Below, piece by piece: positions 29,078-37,931 of a stretch of 64,000 nt of DNA (position 1 is its first letter; every line of letters begins with the position of its first letter). The notes beneath the pieces were generated by a model. The model did not search any database. It was not told the DNA's origin and saw only the letters and a program-made list of their open reading frames with translations. Made by a program: the position numbers and the translations under genes. The DNA is from Bacteroidales bacterium (GTDB lineage: Bacteria > Bacteroidota > Bacteroidia > Bacteroidales > UBA932): contig JAFYXO010000001.1 of assembly GCA_017546125.1 (NCBI GenBank), positions 1 to 64,000 on the forward strand. The letters run 5' to 3'.

Positions 29078-29857
29078 ATGAATTTCACTTTAAAAGTTTG
29101 GCGTCAGAAAGACGCAAAATCAAAAGGTCACTTTGAGACCTATAAGATTGAGAACATCTCTCCTGATACATCTTTCCTAGAGATGATGGATATTCTCAAC
29201 GAACAACTTATCAGAGAGGGTAATGTTCCTGTAGCAGTAAACAAAGGCTGCCACGGTTCAGGCCCAGTAGCATTCGACCACGACTGTAGAGAGGGTATCT
29301 GCGGTATGTGTTCTCTATACATCAACGGCCGTGCACACGGTCCAGACGAGGAGATCACTACTTGCCAGCTTCACATGCGTAAATTCAAAGATGGTGAGAC
29401 TATCACTATCGAGCCTTGGAGAAGTGCAGGTTTCCCTATCATCAAAGACCTTGTAGTTAACAGAGGTGCTTTTGATGAGATCCTTCAGGCAGGTGGTTTC
29501 ATCTCTGTAAACGCTGGTAGCGCTCAAGATGCAAACGCTATTCCTATTCCTAAAAAAGATGCTGACGAAAGTATGGATGCAGCTTCTTGCGTAGGTTGTG
29601 GTGCTTGTGTTGCTACTTGTAAAAACGGTTCTGCAATGCTATTCGTTTCAGCACGTGTAAGCTCTCTAGCTCTACTTCCTCAAGGTAAAATCGAGGGTGC
29701 AAGAAGAGCAAAAGCTATGGTTGCTAAAATGGACGAACTTGGTTTCGGCGCTTGTACCAACACCCAAGCTTGTCAAATGGAATGCCCTAAAGGTGTTACC
29801 GTTTCTCACATTGCAAGACTTAACAGAGAGTTCCTTTGCGCTAAGCTAAAAGACTAA
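29078..29857 (+). CDS. frdB: Fumarate reductase/succinate dehydrogenase iron-sulfur subunit
   Basis: 259 residues. Cys70, Cys75, Cys78 and Cys96 form the [2Fe-2S] site in [12 protein letters not shown]. Cys170, 173, 176 and 180 ([11 protein letters not shown]), with Cys225, 231 and 235 near the end ([14 protein letters not shown]), supply the other clusters. It passes electrons between the FrdA flavin and the membrane quinone site. It begins 12 nt after frdA; the run AAGGGGG just upstream of its ATG looks like a Shine-Dalgarno element, uncommon in this phylum. Codon bias is as strong as in frdA. Confidence 0.95.
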   Translation: MNFTLKVWRQKDAKSKGHFETYKIENISPDTSFLEMMDILNEQLIREGNVPVAVNKGCHGSGPVAFDHDCREGICGMCSLYINGRAHGPDEEITTCQLHMRKFKDGETITIEPWRSAGFPIIKDLVVNRGAFDEILQAGGFISVNAGSAQDANAIPIPKKDADESMDAASCVGCGACVATCKNGSAMLFVSARVSSLALLPQGKIEGARRAKAMVAKMDELGFGACTNTQACQMECPKGVTVSHIARLNREFLCAKLKD

Positions 29858-29869
29858 TTTTCACTAAGT

Positions 29870-30673
29870 ATGGAATTTTTCGCTACATCTAACGGAATTC
29901 CTGTACATATTTCAGATACCGAGAAGGGGGATATTACTATCCTCCTTCTTCATGGTTATCTGGAGACATTATATGTTTGGGAAGACTTCATCACACTCTT
30001 TCCGGACAACTATCGTTTTATCTCGATCGACTTGCCTGGTCATGGTCTGACAGGCACACATCCACAATCCAACACTATGGAGTTTTGTGCAGACACCATC
30101 AAGGGTGTTTTGGACAAATGTGCCGTAGAGAAATGTTATGTAGCCGGCCACTCTTTGGGTGGATACATAAGCTTTGAGTTCCAGAAGAAATATCCCGATT
30201 CTGTAGAAGGGCTTATTCTAATCAACTCAAACACCAGAGCAGACTCTGAAGATGTAGCTGCAAGTCGGGAAAAAGAGGTAAACTTTATCCTTTCAGGAAG
30301 ACATCTCACTTTAGCTTCGCTTGCTATCCCTAACATGTTCAAGAAAGACAATCTCAGAAGATTGGATGACAAGATTCAGGAGATAGTTGAAATAGCCGAG
30401 ACACACGACCCTGAAGGGCTTGCAGCCTCAGTTAGAGGTATGGCTTCAAGGGTAGACAATACATCATATATTTCTACTCTAAACACCCCTGTAATGGCCT
30501 TATTTGGCGATTCAGACGGATTCTTTGATATGACACAAGTGGAGTCCCAGATATCGGATCTTCCAAATGCAGTGTGTCATGTGGTACCAAATTCAGGACA
30601 CGACTCCTATTTCGAGGAGCCCGAATTTGTAGCCCAGAAAATTCAGGAGTTTATTACCAAAGGAAATTGTTAA
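29870..30673 (+). CDS. Alpha/beta hydrolase
   Basis: 267 residues, cytoplasmic (no signal). It has the oxyanion region LLHGYLET, the nucleophile elbow GHSLGG (Ser95), the acid in FGDSDGFF (Asp214 or Asp216) and the histidine in NSGHDSYFEEP (His244). It belongs to the broad esterase/haloperoxidase-like fold; the substrate is unknown. It starts 12 nt after frdB and probably rides on the same transcript. Its last 20 nt overlap the 3' end of hflX on the other strand. Confidence 0.85.
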   Translation: MEFFATSNGIPVHISDTEKGDITILLLHGYLETLYVWEDFITLFPDNYRFISIDLPGHGLTGTHPQSNTMEFCADTIKGVLDKCAVEKCYVAGHSLGGYISFEFQKKYPDSVEGLILINSNTRADSEDVAASREKEVNFILSGRHLTLASLAIPNMFKKDNLRRLDDKIQEIVEIAETHDPEGLAASVRGMASRVDNTSYISTLNTPVMALFGDSDGFFDMTQVESQISDLPNAVCHVVPNSGHDSYFEEPEFVAQKIQEFITKGNC

Positions 30674-31850
30674 AAGGGAATCTCCCGGCATGAATCTCTG
30701 CAGCCATCTTATAAAGATCGTTGCGGAGTTTGTCTATTTTTATCTTCTCCTTAGCAGATATGAAGATACATGGGGTGTGCTCTTTTGCTATCCAGGTCTT
30801 TTGAAGCTCTTCCAATGAGTAGTTTTCTGGCTTTTTCTCCTCAAATGAGAATTCATCCTGCTCTATATGCTTGTAGGCATCTATCTTATTAAATACCAGA
30901 TATACAGGCTTATCGTGAGCATTTATATCCTTAAGTGTCTCATTTACCACTCTGATATGATCCTCAAAATTAGGGTGGGAAATATCGACCACATGCATAA
31001 GGATATCAGCTTCTCTAACCTCATCAAGGGTGCTTTTGAAAGACTCAATAAGCTGTGTGGGGAGTTTTCTGATAAACCCTACAGTATCAGACAGAAGGAA
31101 AGGAACATTCTCTATAACCACCTTTCTGACAGTAGTGTCAAGTGTTGCAAACAGTTTGTTCTCTGCAAACACTTCACTCTTAGAGAGGAGGTTCATAATG
31201 GTGCTTTTGCCGGCATTGGTATATCCTACCAAGGCAATTCTCACGAGTGATCCCCTATTCCCCCTTTGGGAGAACATCTGTCTGTCGATTTTTTTGAGCT
31301 GCTCTTTAAGTCTGCTGATCTTCTCAAGGATAATACGGCGGTCTGTCTCCAGCTGGCTCTCACCGGGACCCCTCATATTAAGACCACCCTTGCCACCCCT
31401 TTGTCTTTCAAGGTGGGTCCACATTCTGGTTAGGCGGGGAAGAAGGTACTGGTATTGGGCAAGTTCCACTTGGGTTTTGGCATAAGCAGTTTTTGCCCTC
31501 TGAGCGAAAATATCCAGAATCAGACTTGTACGGTCATATATCTTTCTACCCGCAAACTCTCTCTCCACATTTCTTAGTTGTGAAGGGGACAACTCATCAT
31601 CAAATATCACTGTATTTACCTCATTTTCTTCAAGGAATGTTCTGATTTCCTCAAGCTTTCCTGAGCCGACATAGCTTTTTGAGTTTGGTGATGACAGTCT
31701 TTGCGTAAAGCGTTTGATGCTTTGTATACCGGCTGTAAGGGCTAGAAACTCCAGCTCATCCAGATACTCTTTTACCATAGAGTCGTCTATATCCTGTGTA
31801 ATTACGGATACTACTATGGCTCTCTCTAGTTCTAATACGTTCTCTTCCAT
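30654..31850 (-). CDS. hflX: GTPase HflX
   Basis: Start set at the ATG at 31850; an in-frame TTG at 31859 is the end of the -7 box. The 398-residue protein has the HflX N-terminal domain (KSYVGSGKLEEI; FDDELSPSQLRNVE), the glycine-rich linker (RGGKGGLNMRGPGESQLETDRR is the HflX hallmark region, about 151-172) and the GTPase domain. G1 is GYTNAGKST (209-217), G3 is DTVGF and G4 is NKID. HflX splits stalled or heat-damaged 70S ribosomes. It may be translated from a nearly leaderless mRNA. Its tail overlaps the hydrolase gene by 20 nt. Confidence 0.95.
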   Translation of the reverse strand: MEENVLELERAIVVSVITQDIDDSMVKEYLDELEFLALTAGIQSIKRFTQRLSSPNSKSYVGSGKLEEIRTFLEENEVNTVIFDDELSPSQLRNVEREFAGRKIYDRTSLILDIFAQRAKTAYAKTQVELAQYQYLLPRLTRMWTHLERQRGGKGGLNMRGPGESQLETDRRIILEKISRLKEQLKKIDRQMFSQRGNRGSLVRIALVGYTNAGKSTIMNLLSKSEVFAENKLFATLDTTVRKVVIENVPFLLSDTVGFIRKLPTQLIESFKSTLDEVREADILMHVVDISHPNFEDHIRVVNETLKDINAHDKPVYLVFNKIDAYKHIEQDEFSFEEKKPENYSLEELQKTWIAKEHTPCIFISAKEKIKIDKLRNDLYKMAAEIHAGRFPFNNFLW

Positions 31851-31856
31851 GGGTGG

Positions 31857-31864
31857 CAAAGATA
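31857..31864 (-). promoter_or_regulatory. -7 box for hflX, nearly touching the start codon
   Basis: Minus-strand TATCTTTG ends 6 nt before the hflX ATG. Transcription would begin at or just next to the start codon. The T-run of the tonB terminator directly precedes it. Confidence 0.55.
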
Positions 31865-31869
31865 CAAAA

Positions 31870-31901
31870 AAATAGGTGACTCTTTTCTAAGCCACCTATT
31901 T
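31870..31901 (-). terminator. Terminator after tonB
   Basis: AAATAGGTG (31870-31878) pairs with CACCTATTT (31893-31901). On the minus strand the hairpin is followed by TTTTTG, giving a classic Rho-independent terminator 22 nt past the tonB stop. Confidence 0.75.
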
Positions 31902-31922
31902 CTTATATAGTTTATAGTGTAA

Positions 31923-32615
31923 TTATCGTAATTGGAAAATTACAGGGAAGTTGTAGATAACCTTCACAGCTCTATCTCTCTGTTTACCAGGAGTCCATTT
32001 TGGTGAAGAAGATACTACTCTGACAGCTTCTTTGTCAAGAGAAGGGTCAACACCTCTAAGAACTCTTACGTTAGCTACAGAACCATCAGGCATTACAGTA
32101 AACTGAAGGGTAACACGACCTGATACACCATTTTCTTTAGCGATCTCAGGATACTCAAGGTGTTGTGACACCCATTTTTGGAAGTTGTTAGCGTCACCAC
32201 CCATGAATGAAGGTTTTTCCTCTACAAGTGCGAAAGGAATTGGTGCCTCTTCGATTTCCTCTTCGTAAACCTCAGCTACGTAGTCCATAATTTCTACACC
32301 CATATCTTCTGTATCCTCAAGTGAAAGGAATAGGTCATCTCCAACGTCGATTTCGTCGTCTACGATGTCAATTTGGTCAGAAAGTACAGGAACTTTTGGT
32401 TGCTCTGGTGGAGGAGGTGGAGCTTCTGTAGTGATAGGAACATTCTCTACTTCGATTTCAACAGCTGTCTCAGTAGCGAACGCCATTTCATCTTTTTCCA
32501 CTGTTTGCCATTCAAAAGCAAGAATTACCACTAGAAGAGTCACGATAAGTCCTATTTCTAGGAACAGACCTTTCTTCTTCTCTAGGTCAGCTTTTGGAGA
32601 TTTTTTGATTTCCAT
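31923..32615 (-). CDS. tonB: TonB-like energy transducer
   Basis: Start set at the ATG at 32615 (MEIKKSPKADLEKKK, the usual TonB start in this phylum); an upstream TTG belongs to the -7 box. One membrane helix (about 19-37) is followed by a proline run (APPPPPEQP), an acidic periplasmic linker, and the C-terminal TonB domain (VSGRVTLQFTVMPDGSVANVRVLRG, SPKWTPGKQ). It transmits proton-motive energy from ExbBD to TonB receptors such as the one at 15622. exbB and exbD are not adjacent. The linker is more acidic than usual. Confidence 0.92.
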   Translation of the reverse strand: MEIKKSPKADLEKKKGLFLEIGLIVTLLVVILAFEWQTVEKDEMAFATETAVEIEVENVPITTEAPPPPPEQPKVPVLSDQIDIVDDEIDVGDDLFLSLEDTEDMGVEIMDYVAEVYEEEIEEAPIPFALVEEKPSFMGGDANNFQKWVSQHLEYPEIAKENGVSGRVTLQFTVMPDGSVANVRVLRGVDPSLDKEAVRVVSSSPKWTPGKQRDRAVKVIYNFPVIFQLR

Positions 32616-32651
32616 ATTATTATTTTTAACGATGATTATACTTTTAGGCTC

Positions 32652-32685
32652 CAAAGTTAAAAAATAAATCTTTAAAACCTACAAA
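32652..32685 (-). promoter_or_regulatory. Promoter for tonB
   Basis: Minus-strand TTTG (32682-32685), 22 nt spacer, TAACTTTG (32652-32659). Both elements match the Bacteroidetes housekeeping consensus. The leader is about 30 nt. Confidence 0.65.
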
Positions 32686-32703
32686 CAATTGTTGAAAAAA
32701 TGT

Positions 32704-33645
32704 TTAAAGAACATTTATTTCTTTCAATACACCGTTAGTTTTTCTTACAGCTTCAGCACTTGCTTTGAATTTAGCCATCTCATTTTCAGGTAGTTCTACC
32801 TCGATGATCTCTTCTACACCGTTTTTGCCGATAACTGCAGGTACACCGATACAAATATCGCTCTCACCCCATTGGCCGTTTAGGCTAACGCAGCAAGGGT
32901 AAACTCTCTTTTCGTCCAAAACAACGGCTCTTGCAAGAGCAGCTGCATTAGCACCTGGAGCATACCATGCAGAAGTACCCATAAGTTTGGTAAGGGTAGC
33001 GCCACCAACCATAGTGTCAGCAACAACTTTCTCAGCTTGTTCAGCTGTAAGTTTTTCGCATACGTTACCACCTCTGTAGAAAGCTTTGCTTAGAAGAGGA
33101 ACCATAGTAGTGTCACCGTGACCACCGATAACCATACCCTCAACATCGCACATAGGGCAGTTTAGAGCTTGGCTTAGGTAGTAGTTGAATCTGCTGCTGT
33201 CAAGCTGGCCACCCATACCGATAATTCTGTTTGAAGGAACGCCGCTTGTTTTAACTGCTAGATAAGTCATAGTATCCATAGGGTTAGAAACCACTACGAT
33301 CACTGCGTTAGGAGAGTGAGCAAGAACGTTGCTGATTACACTCTTAACGATACCAGCGTTAGTGCCGATAAGCTCTTCACGGGTCATACCTGGTTTACGA
33401 GGAATACCTGAAGTGATAACTACTACATCTGAGTTAGCTGTAGCTTCGTAGTCGTTGGTAACACCTTTAATAACTGTATTATAGTTAAGAACTTTTGCAG
33501 ATTGCATCATATCCATTGCTTTACCCTCTGCAAAACCTTCTCTAACGTCAAGAAGAACAACTTCTGACGCAAATCTCATTTGTGCTACTGCGTTAGCGCA
33601 AGTTGCGCCTACGTTACCAGCACCAATAACACTTACTTTAGACAT
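32704..33645 (-). CDS. mdh: Malate dehydrogenase
   Basis: 313 residues. It has the NAD-binding GAGNVGATCANA at the N-terminus, VVITSGIPRKPGMTREEL (the mobile loop with R-K-P-G-M-T-R, which favours malate over lactate), VVSNPMDTMTYLA, and the catalytic GGHGDTTMVPL (His). It is of the lactate dehydrogenase-like MDH type common in Bacteroidota. It interconverts oxaloacetate and malate and feeds the fumarate branch used by FrdAB. It is separated from tonB by an 88-nt gap and probably has its own promoter, although I could not pick one out. Confidence 0.95.
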   Translation of the reverse strand: MSKVSVIGAGNVGATCANAVAQMRFASEVVLLDVREGFAEGKAMDMMQSAKVLNYNTVIKGVTNDYEATANSDVVVITSGIPRKPGMTREELIGTNAGIVKSVISNVLAHSPNAVIVVVSNPMDTMTYLAVKTSGVPSNRIIGMGGQLDSSRFNYYLSQALNCPMCDVEGMVIGGHGDTTMVPLLSKAFYRGGNVCEKLTAEQAEKVVADTMVGGATLTKLMGTSAWYAPGANAAALARAVVLDEKRVYPCCVSLNGQWGESDICIGVPAVIGKNGVEEIIEVELPENEMAKFKASAEAVRKTNGVLKEINVL

Positions 33646-33694
33646 AATTGTAATATTAAATTGTTAAAATTGTTAATGACTCTTTAGTTTTTCA

Positions 33695-33702
33695 TACATT
33701 TG
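33695..33702 (+). promoter_or_regulatory. -7 promoter box for ybeY-mnmG
   Basis: TACATTTG is a full TAnnTTTG match, 18 nt before the ybeY ATG at 33721. It decides that start, because the in-frame TTG at 33700 lies within the box. No clear -33 box. Confidence 0.55.
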
Positions 33703-33720
33703 CACACAAATATACAATGT

Positions 33721-34167
33721 ATGATAAAATTCTCTAGCAAAGATACAGACTTTAAATTAACCCGCCAAAAGGTTTTGAAAGATTGGATAAAGAAAATTTT
33801 ATCCCAGCACTTTTTGAAGGTCGGAGATATAAATTATCTCTTCACCAATGATGAGGAGGTCTTGAAAGTCAATCAGGAATTTCTTGGTCACGACTACTAT
33901 ACCGATATCATCACCTTTGACACATCCGACTACGGTTTCCCAGGGGGAGACGAAGATAAGGTCTCTTCTGATATCGTGATAAGTGTTGACACTGTCAGAG
34001 AGAATGCCGCTCTATATGGGGCCACTTTTGAAGACGAGCTCCATAGAGTGATCATTCATGGTATACTTCACCTTATCGGATATGATGATCATGAGGAGGA
34101 GGATAAGAGAGAGATGAGAGAAGCAGAGGATAGGGCACTATTACTTTTGAAGGAATATGAATCTTAA
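33721..34167 (+). CDS. ybeY: Endoribonuclease YbeY (rRNA maturation)
   Basis: 148 residues from the ATG at 33721. The metal site H-x3-H-x5-H reads [12 protein letters not shown], the YbeY signature; upstream are [28 protein letters not shown] and [13 protein letters not shown]. The enzyme processes 16S rRNA 3' ends and takes part in ribosome quality control. Its end overlaps mnmG by 11 nt, so the two are coupled. Confidence 0.94.
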   Translation: MIKFSSKDTDFKLTRQKVLKDWIKKILSQHFLKVGDINYLFTNDEEVLKVNQEFLGHDYYTDIITFDTSDYGFPGGDEDKVSSDIVISVDTVRENAALYGATFEDELHRVIIHGILHLIGYDDHEEEDKREMREAEDRALLLLKEYES

Positions 34168-36121
34168 ATACGATATAGTAGTAATCGGGGCTGGTCATGC
34201 CGGCTGTGAGGCAGCAACAGCAGCTGCCAACATGGGAAAATCTACCCTTCTTATCACCATGGATATGAACAAGATAGCTCAAATGTCTTGCAATCCGGCC
34301 ATTGGTGGTATAGCTAAAGGACAGATAGTCAGAGAGATAGATGCACTGGGAGGTTATACAGGAATAGTGACCGATGCAAGTACCATCCAGTTCAGAATGC
34401 TCAACAGATCCAAAGGTCCGGCCATGTGGAGCCCCCGTGCACAGTGTGACAGAATTTACTTTTCCTGGAACTGGCGTCATATCCTCGAAACTACCTCAAA
34501 CTTAGACATTTGGGCCGATACAGCGACAGAGATAACCTTCTCAGGTTCGCGTATTTCGGGTGTCCGTACCCAGATGGGCGCATATTTTGAAGCTAAAGCG
34601 GTGATAATTACTGCCGGAACATTCCTTAACGGCAAGATTTTCGTCGGACAGCAGGATGCAGAGAGTGGTAGGATAGGGGAGCCTGCCTCTTACCACATCT
34701 CAGAACTTTTGGCAGAAAGGGGTATTACTACTCAAAGGATGAAGACCGGTACCCCTCCAAGAATTGATGCCTCTTCAGTTGACTTCTCAAAACTCATCGC
34801 ACAGGAGGGAGATGTAAACCCGGAGAAATTCTCATACTTGAATTTTAAGTCACCTGTACAAGGTGCAGTAAAGCAGAGGAACTGTTATATAGTTCATACT
34901 AATAAGGATGTTCACTCTATCTTAGAGTCAGCATTTCATCTTTCACCACTTTTCTCTGGTAAGATCAGTGGTATTGGTCCCAGGTATTGTCCAAGTATTG
35001 AGGATAAGCTCCGAACCTTCCCAGGTAAGGATGAGCACCAGTTGTTCTTGGAGCCAGAGGGATGGAATACCAATGAATATTACCTTCAGGGATTCTCCTC
35101 ATCTTTGCCTCTCGATACGCAGATTGATGCACTTCATAGGATCAAGGGGCTTGAGAATGTTAAGATATACAGGCCAGCTTACGCAGTAGAGTATGACTAT
35201 TTTGATCCGACTCAGCTCAATGCCACTCTCGAATCGAGAATGGTAGAGGGACTTTACCTCGCAGGTCAGGTCAATGGAACCACAGGTTATGAAGAGGCTG
35301 CTGCTCAAGGTTTGATGGCTGGTATCAATGCCGCCCTTAAGATTTCTGACAAGGATCCGCTAATCTTGAAGAGAGACCAATCTTATATAGGCGTCCTTAT
35401 TGATGACCTGGTCACAAAAGGTGTGGATGAGCCATACCGAATGTTTACCTCTCGTGCAGAATATAGAATTCTTCTAAGGCAGGATAATGCAGATTTGAGA
35501 TTGACTGCTCTCTCTCATGAGATCAGTTTGGCTGATGAATATCGTTACAGATTGATGTCTGAGAAATATGACAAGGTTAATTCTTTGAAGGAGGCTTTCG
35601 ATACCTCAAAAGTTAAGGCAGATGTTATAAATCCATATTTGAATTCTATTAGCTCAGCCCCTATAGATTCAACCAGAACCCTTTCATCTATTTTGACAAG
35701 GCCTGACACCAGGATAGGGGATTTACTATCTTATGTTCCTCGTGGAACATTTGATTTTACTGTTTCCACAGATTTTTCTCAAGATGATAAGCTCTCTATC
35801 AATTATGCCTCTGCTTTACCTTATAAACCTTCTCCTCTTGAGATGAGATCTGATTTGTCTCAAGAGATATTGGAGTCTGTAGAGATACTTGTCAAGTATA
35901 GCGGATATATTGAAAGAGAATCAAGGCTTGCTGATAAGATGACAAAATTAGAGTCTCTCTCTATTCCTGAAGATTTCGACTATTCAAGGGTGACATCCTT
36001 ATCTTATGAGTCACGACAGAAATTAATTAAACATAGACCTAGGACTATATCTCAAGCTTCAAGAATCCCTGGTGTTTCCCCAGCTGACATCTCAGTCCTT
36101 TTAGTTTTCTTTGGTAGATAA
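34157..36121 (+). CDS. mnmG: tRNA uridine-34 carboxymethylaminomethyl modification enzyme MnmG (GidA)
   Basis: 654 residues. FAD-binding [17 protein letters not shown] at the N-terminus; [36 protein letters not shown], the [11 protein letters not shown] motif, TGTPPRID, and the C-terminal helical domain with YSGYIERE and [13 protein letters not shown]. With MnmE it makes the 5-carboxymethylaminomethyl group on wobble uridines. It overlaps ybeY by 11 nt. A 16-mer resembling a ParB binding site lies inside the gene (35734-35749, coding V-P-R-G-T). mnmG is often near the replication origin in bacteria. Confidence 0.96.
   Translation: MNLKYDIVVIGAGHAGCEAATAAANMGKSTLLITMDMNKIAQMSCNPAIGGIAKGQIVREIDALGGYTGIVTDASTIQFRMLNRSKGPAMWSPRAQCDRIYFSWNWRHILETTSNLDIWADTATEITFSGSRISGVRTQMGAYFEAKAVIITAGTFLNGKIFVGQQDAESGRIGEPASYHISELLAERGITTQRMKTGTPPRIDASSVDFSKLIAQEGDVNPEKFSYLNFKSPVQGAVKQRNCYIVHTNKDVHSILESAFHLSPLFSGKISGIGPRYCPSIEDKLRTFPGKDEHQLFLEPEGWNTNEYYLQGFSSSLPLDTQIDALHRIKGLENVKIYRPAYAVEYDYFDPTQLNATLESRMVEGLYLAGQVNGTTGYEEAAAQGLMAGINAALKISDKDPLILKRDQSYIGVLIDDLVTKGVDEPYRMFTSRAEYRILLRQDNADLRLTALSHEISLADEYRYRLMSEKYDKVNSLKEAFDTSKVKADVINPYLNSISSAPIDSTRTLSSILTRPDTRIGDLLSYVPRGTFDFTVSTDFSQDDKLSINYASALPYKPSPLEMRSDLSQEILESVEILVKYSGYIERESRLADKMTKLESLSIPEDFDYSRVTSLSYESRQKLIKHRPRTISQASRIPGVSPADISVLLVFFGR
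35734..35749. promoter_or_regulatory. parS-like palindrome, copy 1 (inside mnmG)
   Basis: TGTTCCTCGTGGAACA. It keeps the arms and CGTG core of the widespread chromosomal parS consensus (TGTTNCACGTGAAACA), differing at a few positions. An identical 16-mer recurs 397 bp downstream. Confidence 0.6.
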
Positions 36122-36123
36122 AT

Positions 36124-36153
36124 AAAAAAGTGTTCCTCGTGGAACACTTTTTT
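36124..36153. terminator. Bidirectional terminator between mnmG and the acyl-CoA ligase, containing parS-like copy 2
   Basis: Perfect 13-bp stem AAAAAAGTGTTCC (36124-36136) and GGAACACTTTTTT (36141-36153) with a TCGT loop. It lies 2 nt past the mnmG stop and just past the ligase stop on the other strand. The A/T flanks make it a terminator in both directions. Its centre (36131-36146) is the same 16-mer TGTTCCTCGTGGAACA as within mnmG. Confidence 0.8.
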
Positions 36154-36154
36154 A

Positions 36155-37930
36155 TTATTTGTAAATCTCTGCGATTATATCTGCATGTTTGGCTTGAATT
36201 TTAACCCTCTTTAGTTTGAGAGTAGGAGAGAGCATTCCATTTGTAGGTGTCCATTCTGTCAGGATCACTTTCTCTCGTTTTATCTTTTCAAATGGAGCCA
36301 ACGTGTCATTTACCAATTCTACCTCTTTGTGAATTTTAGCAATCACTTTAGGGTTGTTAACCAATTCCTGGTTGTCTGCATATGTGATTTTGTGTTTAGC
36401 AGCCCAGAAGTGAAGTCTGGACATATCAGGGATAATTATAGCAGAAGCGAACTTTTCTTTCTCTCCGATCACTATACAGTTCTCAATATACGAAGACTCT
36501 TTAAGTTTGGTTTCGATAACTTGAGGTGCGATGTATTTGCCAGAAGAGAGTTTGAAGATCTCTTTCTTCCTGTCTGTAATCTGAAGGTATTTGCCGTCTA
36601 CAAGACGTCCGATATCTCCGGTGTGAAGGAAGCCATCTTCGTCGATAATCTCTTGAGTTTGCTCAGGATTCTTATAGTATCCCAACATCACGTGAGGACC
36701 TTTTGTAAGGATCTCCCCGTCTTCTGCTATTTTCAACTCAGTCCCCTCGAGAGGTTCACCCACTGTGCCGATCACATTAATTCCACCGGCAGGGTTGTTT
36801 ACAGCTATTACAGGTGATGTCTCTGTCATACCATAACCTTCGAAAATTCTAAGTTTGGCAGCATTGAAAAGTCTCACTATTTTGCCTTGTATAGATGATC
36901 CTCCCGATACGATAATCATCTCGTGCCCACCAAGAGCCTCTCTCCATTTGTTGTAGACAAGTTTGTCGAAGAGGTCCCTCTTCCACAAGTAAAACTTATT
37001 CTTGTTGTATATGTCATAATTGTTGGCGAAGTTCCAGGCAAGGCTGTAAATTTTTTTCTTAATACCCGGAAGGTTCTTGCCTGCCCCTTCAAATTTGAAG
37101 TACATCATCTCCAGTACTCGAGGTACAGCACAGAATCCGTCAGCATGGCAGTTAGCCAAATCTTTCTGGATGGTGCCGATGGACTCTGCATAGTATATAC
37201 TGATACCGATAATCTGGTACTCATAGTTCATACTTCTCTCATAGATATGGCATAGAGGAAGGAAGCTCAACATCTTCTGTTTGCAGGTCACAGTCTGTTT
37301 TCTTGCATGGCCTAAAGCGTCGAACATCAAGTTTCTATGCGATAACATCACCCCTTTTGGAGTGCCAGTGGTACCAGATGTATAGATCATAGTAGCCATC
37401 TCATCCGGAGAAGTCTCTTCCTTGATCTTCTCTACCACTTCACAATATTTCTCCTTATTCTCCTCGCCGATCTTGTAGATATTTGCCAGGCAGTCGATAT
37501 CGTTGCTGTCATCCATCAGATATACCTTCAATGGGTTTTTCATCTTCTCCACTACAGGGTAGACCTTCTTGTAAAGTTGGGTATTGCCTATAAAGATGAT
37601 TTTGGCATCACTGTGGTCAAATATATAGCTGTACTCATCTTCGCTAAGTGTCGGATATACAGGGATATGCACCATACCTGCCAGATTAAGGCCCATGTCT
37701 ATAAAGTTCCATTCGGGTCTGTTGCTGCATATGGTAATAGCTTTGTCCCCTTTTGAATAACCCAATGCCAATAATGCGTAAGCCACTGAGTGTGATTTAC
37801 TTATATGCTCTTTAGTGCTTACTTTCTGCCAATTTCCTTTGACACTTCTGCTTAAAATATCCTGTTTCTCAGAGTGGTTTACCTCCAGGTTTTTCAATAT
37901 ATCGAATGTCCTGGTAATAGATACTTCCAT
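36155..37930 (-). CDS. Long-chain acyl-CoA ligase (AMP-forming)
   Basis: 591 residues. P-loop-like MIYTSGTTGTPKGVMLSHRNL, then FEGYGMTETSPV, the hinge region HTGDIGRL and the C-terminal TDRKKEIFKLSSGKYIAPQ motif, all typical of the FadD15/ACSL branch. It activates fatty acids to acyl-CoA (or acyl-AMP) at the inner face of the membrane. It starts 1 nt after the threonine aldolase stop, so both share one transcript; the metabolic link, if any, is unclear. Confidence 0.92.
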   Translation of the reverse strand: MEVSITRTFDILKNLEVNHSEKQDILSRSVKGNWQKVSTKEHISKSHSVAYALLALGYSKGDKAITICSNRPEWNFIDMGLNLAGMVHIPVYPTLSEDEYSYIFDHSDAKIIFIGNTQLYKKVYPVVEKMKNPLKVYLMDDSNDIDCLANIYKIGEENKEKYCEVVEKIKEETSPDEMATMIYTSGTTGTPKGVMLSHRNLMFDALGHARKQTVTCKQKMLSFLPLCHIYERSMNYEYQIIGISIYYAESIGTIQKDLANCHADGFCAVPRVLEMMYFKFEGAGKNLPGIKKKIYSLAWNFANNYDIYNKNKFYLWKRDLFDKLVYNKWREALGGHEMIIVSGGSSIQGKIVRLFNAAKLRIFEGYGMTETSPVIAVNNPAGGINVIGTVGEPLEGTELKIAEDGEILTKGPHVMLGYYKNPEQTQEIIDEDGFLHTGDIGRLVDGKYLQITDRKKEIFKLSSGKYIAPQVIETKLKESSYIENCIVIGEKEKFASAIIIPDMSRLHFWAAKHKITYADNQELVNNPKVIAKIHKEVELVNDTLAPFEKIKREKVILTEWTPTNGMLSPTLKLKRVKIQAKHADIIAEIYK

Positions 37931-37931
37931 A

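Noticed and set aside
30654..30673. Frameshift or misassembly at the hydrolase-hflX overlap
   Set aside because: Both ends are normal in length; a 20-nt tail-to-tail overlap is plausible for convergent genes.
33700..33720. TTG start for ybeY
   Set aside because: It lies in the -7 box TACATTTG; the ATG at 33721 gives the usual YbeY N-terminus.
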